Assembly (NCBI GenBank): GCA_964007475.1
Contig: OZ023273.1
Location: 49,105,525 to 49,169,524 of the forward strand
Source: Hybos culiciformis
Taxonomy: Eukaryota; Arthropoda; Insecta; Diptera; Hybotidae
DNA: 64,000 nucleotides
Direction of reading: 5' to 3'
Shown: piece after piece, positions 10,709 through 20,675 of the stretch
How the letters are laid out: each line of letters begins with the position of its first letter
Numbering within the stretch: position 1 is the stretch's first letter
Made by a program: the position numbers and the translations under genes
The notes under the pieces: generated by a model
Databases searched by the model: none
What the model saw: only the letters and a program-made list of their open reading frames with translations
What the model was told of the DNA's origin: nothing

Positions 10709-12760
10709 TAAGGTTTTTTGTAATATAATAATTTTTGTTCTAAAAAATTATGTTTAGTTTTGTTTTTCGTTTTTATATTACCAATTATCATAAAGAATGA
10801 AACCATAATAATACAAAAAAAAATTTGTATTTAAGAAAAATATGTGTTAAAATTCAAAAGCTGGGTGAGGTAATGAATACTTTATGTGTAATTCTTAAGT
10901 TTTTTTTTTTAACATAAATATAAATAATAATTACGTAAAATATTATAAATGTCCTTCTTTTACATGTTTTAACAAATACTCGTTCTCCATATATGTACAA
11001 TACATATATTTCATAAATAACGGAATATATTTTCTATTACATATCCTTCATGGCGGTGTCGAATAATGTTTTTTTATGGAAGGATTATAATGAGGCTAGT
11101 AAGCCTTCAGAATTGTAATTTTTATTTCTAGAGATAGTAATAAAACCTAAAAACAATTATTTATATTCACACAGGAAACTTTTTAAATCTATTGTTTGTT
11201 GTTGCTCTCAAATAATGCACATTTGTTGACATAGTATTGAATTGGTTCGTTTTGGTATGATGCATAGAACTCATCAAAATGATTGACTTAAGACATGTCA
11301 TTTAATATTATTGAGTTGAATGTTACACAATTTAATTTTTTTTAAAAACAGGATAAAAATGTAGTATTTTTTGTATAACAATACTAATCTATTCCTTTGA
11401 AACCCTATTAAAGAAAATTGTATTATTTATACAAAATATTGTCATATCTCAATAAACTTTTTAATTTTCGAAAGGAGCGTTAGCACTTTCATCATATGTG
11501 ATAAAGGAATAACAATTTTATCAAGGAATAAAAGGTTAAAAAAAAAAATAAATGTTTGTGACAGTAAATGGATCCAGAATTCCCAAGAAGGACGTACAAC
11601 TACAGAAAAACAATCATATAATTTTGTTTTCAATACTAATGGTCAAATTTCTTTGTAAAGATAATTCTTTATGAAAAAATAACTAACTATTAATAAATTT
11701 ATGATTTATTCAAGAAAATAAAAAGGTGTTTTATTATATAATAAAAAAAATAGTTTTACTTTTATGACAAACGAAATAAATTAGTTATTATTTATTTTTT
11801 AGCAATTTTTTTGACACAAAAAAAACAAATAAAAAAGTTTACTTAAAACGTTTCAAAGTTTACCACAAATTTTACAAAATATTGTTGGATAGTTGAAACA
11901 GATAATAAGACGGACAAACGTCTTCAGGTAATTCTGAGTTAATATCTGTACGCCGAAAACGATAAAAACAAAATTTTCAATCAAGGGCGAATAAACTTTT
12001 CATTTTAAATGACTTCATATTGCGAAAAAACAACAAAAGCGCAAACAACAAAAATAAAATTAGCATCCCGATAAATTTTTTTTTTGTCGCGGTCCTATTT
12101 CATTTATTTAAAATTTACATAGACCGCTCCTAAAATATATAATGTGGCACAATAAGATTTCGTAACTTTTCTGAAGGTTATTAAAATAATCAGCAGCCAC
12201 TGTGATTTTTTATTATTTTATATAATTTATTTCAACACTCCATGTCCATCATCTTCATCTTTATTGCACATATTTTTCTAGATAATGAAATCCATATATT
12301 TAATTGATTAAATGTTATCAACCTACTTAATTTTATTTTCTAAACTACCACTCTTCCTTTAATTTCCTGAATATGAGATAAATGAGACAGGAAGAGAATT
12401 TCATATATTCCATTCAGCTATATAGTAAATTTTCTAATTTTTTTTTATCTCTTGATTTAATTACCTATTTATAAGATGGAACACGGAGAAAAAATTTTCA
12501 TAAACTTTGTCTCAAAAACTGGTAAAATGTGTCAATTTTTAGGGAGTTTTTGGGATTGTGGATTTTTTTGACAAAATTTATGAAAAAATTAGGAGTATTA
12601 CCTACTTCCTTTTTTATGGTATTTATTGTAGAAATATACGCCATGTGCATATTTTATTATAACTATAACTAAATACTATCGGAATTAGTGTAAATATTTC
12701 TCTACATAAAACACATTTTTTTTAACAAAATCTACTCAAAATATTTATATATATTATTGG
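10709..12760. other. AT-rich sequence, no gene seen
   Basis: No credible open frame, RNA gene or terminal repeat was found. The 63-codon minus-strand frame at 11442-11633 has no recognisable motif. Confidence 0.45.
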
Positions 12761-12962
12761 ACTAAACCATTTTTTTTAGGGAAGAATCTGGAAAATATTC
12801 AGAGACAATAATAAATTTCTTATATAATTTGTTGAAAAACTTGAGAAGAGTAGCGTTTTTTTTCAGGACTAAAACATTTTTTTTAGGGAAGAATCTCGAA
12901 AATATTCAGAGACAATAATAAATTTCTTATATAATTTGTTGAAAAACTTGAGAAGAGTAGCG
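12761..12962. repeat. Tandem duplication, period 107 bp
   Basis: Two ~95-bp units, 12761-12855 and 12868-12962, differ at only a few positions (ACTAAACC/ACTAAAAC and ATCTGG/ATCTCG). A 12-bp T-rich spacer lies between them. The high identity in otherwise diverged AT-rich DNA points to a recent local duplication. Confidence 0.9.
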
Positions 12963-13690
12963 TATTTTTATGTTTTCATGATAAATTTTTTAGGAAAGTT
13001 AGTCAAATTAAATGGAGCAAAATTCTTAACTTATGCAAAAAATCTAAATTAGTGCAAGATTTCTGGTAATTTTTTTTGACAATTATTGCTTAAAAATTGG
13101 GCATTTTACATATATTTCACGGGAATTATTATTGTAGGCACTTTTTTTAGTAACGAAGTTATTTAAATTATTTGGTGCACATTGAAAAAATATTGACGGC
13201 ACTGAAAAAATATAAATAAAAAAATAACAAATTTGTAGTCGTAATTTTTTTGAATTTATTCATTATTTGTACTGATTTTTAAGAATTGTAAAAAAATACA
13301 TTTAATATAAGAAATTTATACATTTTATTCTTACAAATTTAACCATCTTAGTACTTTTGTAATTATTCAAACAACAAAAATTAATTCAAAATTATTAAAT
13401 ATCAAATTTAAAAAAATTAAAGTACAGGTACATTGCAAGTACTAATTCAAAAATCAAAATTATCAAATTAAAAAATTTAGTTTAATGTATTTATATAATG
13501 TGAGTACTAATTCAAAATTATCGAATTTACAAAATATAGTTTAATATAGGTTATTGCAAATATTCAAAATTATAAAACTATAATAATTCAAAATTATCAA
13601 ATTAAAAATAATTCAGTTTTACTGTAAAAATTTATTTGTGAAAAAAAATCGCGTAAAGTAAATATTTTTTATATTAAGTAATTATACGTA
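12963..13690. other. AT-rich region with ATTCAAAATTATCAAAT-type repeats
   Basis: Short degenerate repeats of AATTCAAAATTATCAAATTT recur between about 13380 and 13610. No gene is seen. The region lies just 3' of the SAM-domain pseudogene. Confidence 0.45.
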
Positions 13691-13701
13691 TTTAAAATAC
13701 C

Positions 13702-15978
13702 TTATTGTTGTTCTATATCGGTTATTAATGAGGTTAATGTTGTAATTTTTTTGTCGTGCGGAGTCTTTATTTCATATACATAATTTTGAATAAACTGCCA
13801 AACAAGAAAACAGCTTGCTGGAAATCTGGCGTTAAGTGCGAAAAAGCATTTGAAACACACGTCTATTGCACTTAGTAAATTTTCCGTTCTGTATACAGTA
13901 TCATTCACAACAACATAAAATGATGTAATTGAACCTGTAAAAAATTGATGATTTTTAAAATTAAATTATTAAAAAAAAGTTTTTAAATATTACCAAAATT
14001 TTCTCCCAATACAACAATAAATGGCTGTAATGTTGAGTTTTGTTCAGCGCACACTTGTCTTTTGTTTTCAATTTTTTCCAAAATGGATCGTTAGTCCTGA
14101 AAATAGCATATTAATTAATTTTTACAGGTATTGAAATAAAATGAAAATATTACTTTTATTAATATTAAAAAATTATCCAGAACTTCTTGGTTTGAAAGTT
14201 TTTGTCTTTTTGATTCTTTTACTCGACATACACACAGGATGATAATAAATAGCATAACAAAATAAACCCACATATATCTTGCTCTTCATATTGTTTTACT
14301 ATATCAAAAATTTTTGAGTTTCTTCTTTTAGCATATTCTGTTATTTTATTATTAATTTGCATCCATTTGGCAAAAAGTTTATTGCTCTTATCTTTGCTTT
14401 CCGGTAGCAAGTCAAAATCTTCATACAAAAGTATGCCTCCTTTTTGTGATTTTAAAATTGGATAAGTTTCGTAGTAATCTTTTATTGAAACTTTTTCATC
14501 ATTGGAAAATATTTTTTCCATACGAAATATATTGGTTCCTATCCAAAATTTTTTTACACTTTCCCAGGGTTCGACATTAAATTGTAAAAAAGCGACTTTG
14601 TCGTTGATGTCGTCGGTGTAAACAACTGGTGATTTATTTTGTTTTTTTTATTTTGTTTTATTAGCAACTATTTCAAATTCTTTTTGAATTATTAAATTTG
14701 CTAATTTATTACGATAAAACTTGTCCAAAATTTTATTATTGGCCGTCAAAACAATTAAAATAAGCTGTGATGTCGCGATCTGGTAAAAATTGAACGGGTA
14801 ATTCACATATAAAAGCACTAGGTATTGAGTTCAATATTGGTTCATCTAAATTCTGCACAGCAGTACTTAAAAACTGAAAAATAAATATTAAATTAAAATT
14901 CACACATAAAAAATTAGATACACTTACATCATTAATGTTATCTTTTACAACACTAGTATAAGAATAGCTAGATGAATTTGATAATGTAGTTGCTGTGGAC
15001 AACGTCTGTAGAAATCAAAACAGTATAAAGTTATATAATATATAAATTTTAGTATATGGCGTAAGCGCAGTTTATGGGAACCACTCAGAATGGGCTGAAA
15101 CGTGGAGGGGGTAGAGGCGATGCCCAAACTCCCAAAACTGAAATCAGTTCTTGGGGCAAAGGCCCCGTTTCGAAGATAGGACCCCCAAAGTTTTCACACA
15201 TTTTGTATGGGGAATTTTTTTTTTGCCCGATTGGCCCTATTTTTGCGAAAAGAATATAGGGGGTGTCCCAAAACAAGAGAGGGGGTGGGGGGCGAGCGGT
15301 CTGGTGGCTGGCACCGCAAATCCCACTGACCAACCACCAGAACCACCCGCCCCCACCCCCCTCTCTTGTTTTGGACACCCTATGCTCTACAAAAAATGGG
15401 GCAAATCGAGGAAAAAAAAAAAAATTGCCCATACAAAATGTATGAAAACTTTGGGGGGCCCTATCTCCAAAACGGGGCCTTTGCCCCAAGAACTGATTTC
15501 AGTTTTGTGAGTTTGGGCACCGCCTCTACCCCCCCTCCAAGTTTCAGCCCATTCTGAGTGGTTCCCATAAACTGCACTTTAGCCAAGTATATATTATTGT
15601 ATAAATTAAGTGGAAGCTCTCTTCCACTTCTCGTATATTAAGTGAAAGCAAACTAAAAATTATGACAAGAATTAAGACGAAGTGAGCTTCCACATTTAAA
15701 AATGTTATTGAAAAAAATTAAAAAAAATTACTGAATTCAAAAACTTTTTCCGATAAGCATTCCAAAAATTTTGTCTGGGGCCAGCTTTAGGAATGATTGT
15801 TGTAAGTGTCTGATAGTCCAAATTCTCAAACGCTGCCCGGTCGAATTCTTCTTCTAAAAATTTATTTTACTTGAAATTTAACAACCTTTACAAATTTTTA
15901 ATACTCACCAATAAATTTTTCCAAGAAATTTTCCATTTTAATTTCTGTAAGCACGTCTCTTAAATAATCTGCATCCAT
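13702..15978 (-). pseudogene. Seven-exon gene with N-terminal SAM-like domain, disrupted
   Basis: Exons on the minus strand with GT-AG borders: 15909-15978, 15732-15853, 14928-15005, 14154-14873, 13994-14096 and 13702-13934; the 720-bp block probably merges two ancestral parts. Phases agree across the first three junctions and across the last one. The N-terminus (MDADYLRDVLTEIKMENFLE, then a GPRQNFWNAY end) has the shape of a SAM protein-interaction domain. The long block and the C-terminus (EENFGS..FYVVV..T, then a conserved CFKCFFALNARFP segment) look like an uncharacterised insect family that I recall only as SAM-containing proteins of unknown role. Breaks: a frame change near 14765, an in-frame TAA near 14650, two frame changes near 14160-14220 and a TAA at the start of the 13994-14096 exon. 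It is therefore most likely a pseudogene, although its splice sites have survived. A foldback element sits in intron 2. Confidence 0.7.
15057..15585. mobile_element. GC-rich foldback element in intron 2 of the SAM-like pseudogene
   Basis: This 529-bp element is inverted-repeat along almost its whole length: the outer ~120 bp of each arm match (CAGTTTATGGGAACCACTC, then AATGGGCTGAAAC) and the centre pairs again through GTGTCC.AAAACAAGAGAGGGG. The ends are TGGC...GCCA, and AGTATA is duplicated at 15051-15056 and 15586-15591. It is far richer in G and C than anything around it, which gives long proline/glycine-rich open frames on both strands (for example 15085-15489). I treat these as artefacts of the repeat. 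It is non-autonomous; the superfamily is unknown. Confidence 0.8.
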
Positions 15979-16159
15979 TTTTGACAACAGTAATTAATAA
16001 ACAAACAAAACAATCCGACAAAAAAAGTAACTTTTTTATTTAATTTTAATATTTTTATTTAATTTTATTATTTTTATTTTTAGAAAACACACTCTACTCT
16101 ACCCGAACTTATAAATGACTAAGCCTAAATATTAATTTTATCTGCAGTTGCCTACTTAA
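15586..16159. other. Pseudogene exons 1-2 and flank
   Basis: This stretch contains exons 1 and 2 of the SAM-like pseudogene. A short inverted motif (GTGGAAGCTC/GAGCTTCCAC, about 15610-15700) is the only other structure I noticed. The 180 bp upstream of the ATG at 15978 carry no clear TATA box. Confidence 0.4.
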
Positions 16160-16692
16160 CTTAGAAGCGTTCCCCCTTTTTTGGTTATAAATACTAAATA
16201 ATGAAAGCTCTTTGTGAATATTTTTCACACTGATTTTTAAAAAAAAATTGGGTAAGTTGCCTAATTGAAATTTCTACACTTGTATATTTAACTTAGAAGC
16301 TTTCCCCTTTTTTGGTTACAAATACTAAATAATGAAAGCTCTTTCTGAATATTTTTCACATTGATTGAAAAAAAAATAGGTAAGTTTCGTTAATTAAGTT
16401 TCTACTCTTGTCAATTTAACTTAGAAACGTACCCCTTTTTTTGGTTACAAATACTAAATAAAGAAAGGTCTTTGTGAATATTTTCCACACTGATTAAAAA
16501 AAAAAAATAGGTAAGTTTCCTAAATTAAATTTCTAGACTCCTATATTTCACTTAGAACCTTACCCCTTTTTTGGTTGCAAATACTTAAAAATAAAATCTA
16601 TTTGTGAATATTTTTCACGTTGACCATAGAAAAAAATTTATGATTTTTGAAATAAAATTTCTACACTTGTACATTAAATTTAGAATCTATGC
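16160..16692. repeat. Tandem repeat, ~130-bp unit, four copies
   Basis: The landmark CCCCTTTTTTGGTTRCAAATAC begins its GGTT at 16183, 16314, 16443 and 16573, giving spacings of 131, 129 and 130 bp. A fifth copy is degenerate near 16690. Each unit also contains GTGAATATTTTTCACA, a small palindrome, and CTTAGAA. Copies differ by scattered substitutions, so this is an old minisatellite or satellite fragment. It lies just upstream of the SAM-like pseudogene. Confidence 0.9.
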
Positions 16693-17516
16693 CCTATTTT
16701 TTGAAGAATATCTATCATTAATTTACGTCTTTTTGTGATTTTGTTTTTTTGATAAATTCCGCTAGAAATTCTTGTTTTAATTGTAAAAAAGTTTAACAAT
16801 ATTTGTATTTTTTTTCGGCAATCACGTTCGTGATTTACTTGGGAAGAACACACAATATTTTTTTTTCCGTGAAGGATATTTAATACATTACTCATTTATT
16901 AAGGGATATTTCAAAGTTAATATTATTATTCTTTTTTATTTATTAGTATTATTTGGTAAAATTTTTGAAATGCAATGAAATACAATGTTTTTATTATAAT
17001 ATATATTTATATGATTGAATTATATCGAAATATGTATGTAAGGATGTCTTTTTGTGAAACTAATTTTCGCTAATTTTTGAACATTAAAAACTTTCTAGTT
17101 TTTTTTTAAATGAAAGGAAGACATATTAATGAAATTTTTTTTCAATTTTTTATTCTGATGTTTACCTGAACCAAAACTGTAAAAATTTTCCTTACTTCAA
17201 TGTTTGGGAATTTGATTGAATAACGATAAATATTGAATAGTTTTTGTTAAAGAAAACTTATATTAGATGGTCTTCTAAAACGAAAATCTTTCTTTTTTTT
17301 CTGCATAATTATTAATGCCGCAGAATAATGCAAACAACACTAAAATGTCTTGAAGTTACTATAGCAACACGTCGCTGTTCATTAAAAAAAATATAATTTT
17401 TCATTTTTCATACCAAAACATAAAAAAAATAGACATTAAAATAATGTACAATTCTAGTGTATGGAGATTTCTTAATGAGAAATTATTATAATGGTAAATA
17501 AAATACAGGTATATAT
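16693..17516. other. AT-rich sequence, no gene seen
   Basis: The 71-codon minus-strand frame at 16680-16895 overlaps the tandem repeat edge and has no motif. Nothing else is recognisable. Confidence 0.45.
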
Positions 17517-17524
17517 CTCACAAT

Positions 17525-18132
17525 TAGAGGTCGCAATCCCGGGATCCCGGGATCCCTGCAATATATTCAATCCCGAAATCCCGGGATTCAAGAACCAAAA
17601 TCCCGATCCCGGAAAAACTATTCTTATTATTAACTAATTTCTAAAAAAAATGAAAAATCATTTACATTGTACATTGTATATATTTTTAAGAATTTTGAAT
17701 TTTGACAAGTGTAGATTCGGAACTAGCTTTTTCAGCTGCGGGAATTTTATGCACTAAGTTTCGTTCACGCTTAAATGACGATACTGTCGATTCATTGTGT
17801 TTCCTTCGAGGATTTTTTCACCAACAGTCAAAAACAAACTAATTTTAAATAAACATTTTATATCAGTAAAAAAAAAAATATATTTTTTTTTTACCATATT
17901 TTCTATGTCTAATAAATAATGAATTTTGTTAATTTACTATGTAATGTTTTTCTTTTTCTTTTTTTCTAAATAAAAAAAAAATTTTATATTTAAATTTTGT
18001 ACAATATTTTCAGTTTTTCCAAATAAATAATAACAAAATTCTACTAGGTTAATCCCGACGGGATCCCGGGATCAACAAAAACCAATCCCGAAATCCCGGG
18101 ATTGAAAAAAGGCTCCGGGATTGCGATCCCTA
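17525..18132. mobile_element. Non-autonomous hAT-like element, 8-bp target duplication
   Basis: The terminal inverted repeats are TAG[A/G]G[G/A]TCGCAATCCCGG. CTCACAAT is duplicated exactly at 17517-17524 and 18133-18140, the 8-bp duplication expected of hAT transposition. Both subterminal regions carry several ATCCCGGGAT palindromes, candidate transposase binding sites. A minus-strand frame (about 17700-17830) reading HKIPAAEKASSEST may be a scrap of the parental transposase, but the unit cannot encode a functional one. Confidence 0.8.
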
Positions 18133-18140
18133 CTCACAAT

Positions 18141-18835
18141 AGATAAAAAATACCATTATACATTATGATTTTTTTTTTTCGTATTTTACAATTGTTTAGT
18201 ATTTTAAATAAAATGTACATAAATACAATGTAAAAAAGAAATAGAACATTAAAACAAAACATACATAAATTTTAAATAGGATACCTCTTTTATGAAAATA
18301 CATAAAACATATATTTATACATAATTTAATAATATATACTTAACAACGGTAAATTAAAAAAAAAATTCCTCATTTCTAAGCTATTAAAAAAATATTTCTA
18401 GCCGTCATCGTCATATCTGCAATATGACAAAATAAGTTGTTTTCTTCTCTTTTAAAATTCCTGTCCTTAATAAATATTACTTCTCCTTATTAAGAATTCA
18501 CAGAAAAGTTCTTGAAGTATTCAATCATTAACCTTTTTTTTTTTTTGCTTTTATCAATTACTGAGATTGTGAGGAAATCGTATTTAGGTAATTATTTTCT
18601 CCCATTTCGTTAATGCCATTTTGAAAACATTTGAAAATTATTAAATTCTGTTTTCATTTATAATCAAGACAAACGTAATAATCATAATAAACAGATAAAT
18701 CATCATAAAAGTAACAATAATATATACTTTTTCGTTCAACTTAATTTTTTGTTTGACTAAAAATACATAGTTCCAAAAATCCTTAATACAAAAAAAAATA
18801 GTAAAAAACGAGTTTTTAAACAAAACTGAGGCCAA
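18141..18835. other. AT-rich sequence, no gene seen
   Basis: Nothing beyond A- and T-runs; the 107-codon minus-strand frame that starts in the adjoining hairpin (18641-18964) is hydrophobic low-complexity sequence. Confidence 0.4.
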
Positions 18836-19014
18836 GCCGCATGAAAAAGTAGAAAATAAATTTTTCTTCACACACAGAGATGGACTCAGATTTTTTGATT
18901 GGGATATTTCAATAAGAGAAAGAATATTCAAGAGATATGTCCCAAACAAAAAATCTGAGTCCACCTCTGTGTGTAAAGAAAATTTTATTTTCTACTTTTT
19001 CAAGCGGCTTGTTT
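18836..19014. repeat. Long hairpin (two ~62-bp arms)
   Basis: Arm 18836-18900 (AAGCCGCATGAAAAAGTAG, then ACACACAGAG.TGGACTCAGA) pairs with 18950-19014 with few mismatches. The spacer is about 50 bases. A transcript would form a stem of roughly 60 bp. It looks like a small foldback element; no target duplication was evident. Confidence 0.75.
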
Positions 19015-19885
19015 GAAAACTAGATTTTACTTATTTTTATTTTCCGAATTTTTCACGTTAACTTAATTTTTATTACAAATTTTCCTCGTTTTTTGCAATT
19101 TTGCAATTTTTCATTATTGTTGAAGATTTATCACTAATCATATCGATAATAATTTTTCCGATGATTTTCCCACTTTTCCGGGTTTTCCATGAAAAAGCAA
19201 CTTTATGCAACTCATTTCGCTCTAAAACTTTGTCTCAGGTTGCAAAACGCTCAAACGCTTCCTTGGTCGGAAAAACTCCGGTAAAGCGTTTTTACATGAA
19301 TTTTTCTCGATTTTTTCTGCAAGTTTTCACCATTGTCGGAGAGAAAGTAATGATGCCAGTTGATAGGGAACTTGATCCTGCATAATTTAGAAATTCTTTT
19401 TACCGGAAAATTTTCCGAAAAAGTCGAAAAATTCCGGAAAATTTTTTCGGAAAAATCGGAAAGCTTTGCATTTTTCCTGAAACGGATTTATCACTAATCA
19501 AATTTGTACCAGATTTTCAAATGAATTTATCCGATTTTCCGGGCTTTCCATGGAAATTTCCGGTTCAAATTTTGATAGATTCAATTGAATGAACCTGTGT
19601 GCCAAATTTCAGCTCGCTGTGATGACGAAAAGTGGGTCTACCAGAGTGTCGAAAATAGTAAAAAAGAAATATACAGACAGACAAATTCGTGTACGAGTTA
19701 ATGATAATTGTGGCCTCAAAAAAAGCAGTCTTGTTAAGTGTTTTTCAAGCAATACATAAAATTTTACATATATGTATATATGTAAATAAAAAAATTAAGT
19801 ATGAAAATAATGTATCTTTAATCTTAAACTGGTTTATAACAAGAAAAATTATACGACCACGAGATTACAGTAAAATCAAACACAT
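19015..19885. repeat. Degenerate repetitive sequence with TTTCCGG/CCGGAAA motifs
   Basis: TTTATCACTAATCA followed by CCGATTTTCC and a GGTTTTCCATG-like string occurs twice (about 19126 and 19487). Between them are many CCGGAAAATTTTCC palindromes. The stretch ends in CAAATTTCAGCTCGCTGTG...ACAGACAGACAAA, wording I associate with old dispersed insect repeats. The 94- and 93-codon plus-strand frames here have no motif and are not called. Confidence 0.45.
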
Positions 19886-20675
19886 ATCGTCCCCTGAGAT
19901 CAGAACTATTCTCCAAAATTTAAAATTTTACAGGAGAGCCATTTTAATAAGCGAGTCACACTACAACTAAAAAGCCACTACTCATGACGGCTTTTTTAAA
20001 TGCGTTCAAACTTGCACTTTTTGGTTTTTTTTCTTTTTTTTTTCTCGTTTTGTCATATCTTTTTCCTTTTTTTTTTTGGGAATTTTTTTGTTTTTTTATT
20101 CGTTTTTTTTTTTAAAATTGCCCCTAATTTCCTTAAAGTATGCAATTGTTAGTTTATTTTTTTCTCACAGAGCTCATTTGTTATTTGATCCCTGATTTTC
20201 TAGTGGCTTTTTGAAAAGCCACTAGCTTTTTTTTCTTTTTTTTGTATGGAAAAAGCCACGAAATAGCCACAACGATGATAGCTTTTTCAAAAAGCCATTA
20301 AAAAACCGAAGTGTGACAGCCTTATAAGATTAAAAACTGTTTATTTGTTTAAGAAAGTGATGTATGCCAAAAAGTTTATTCTACAATTATATCCGTTTTC
20401 AATCATTTTGAGAGGGGCAATGGATGAAATTTCCTGCTTTCAGAAGTAATTAAATTCCAAATAAGTGGACATACAATGGTTTTGCCGGTAAAAATAAAAT
20501 ATGTTGGGCATAGGATTATTTTGAACTTACCTATGTTTTGAACACGAAAAACAATTTAAACAAACACGTGTTTTTGCACACACATCAGAAACTGTACTGA
20601 CCAGCTAATAAGTAAATAAAACAGTTTTTGAAAAAAAAAAATGGACTTAGAATAGTTCTGATCTCAGGGGACGAT
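19886..20675. mobile_element. MITE-like element with perfect 27-bp inverted termini, containing a nested element
   Basis: ATCGTCCCCTGAGATCAGAA...TATTCT at 19886-19912 is perfectly repeated in reverse at 20649-20675. AACAC occurs next to each end, a possible imperfect duplication. Inside, a second inverted pair around AGTCACACT/AGTGTGACA (about 19953 and 20312) encloses several AAAAAGCCACTA/TAGTGGCTTTTT repeats, suggesting one small element inserted in another. No coding capacity. Confidence 0.75.

Noticed and set aside
15085..15510. Long overlapping open frames on both strands rich in proline, glycine and tryptophan
   Set aside because: They lie within a self-complementary GC-rich foldback element; open frames on both strands with mirrored composition are a product of the inverted repeat, not a gene.
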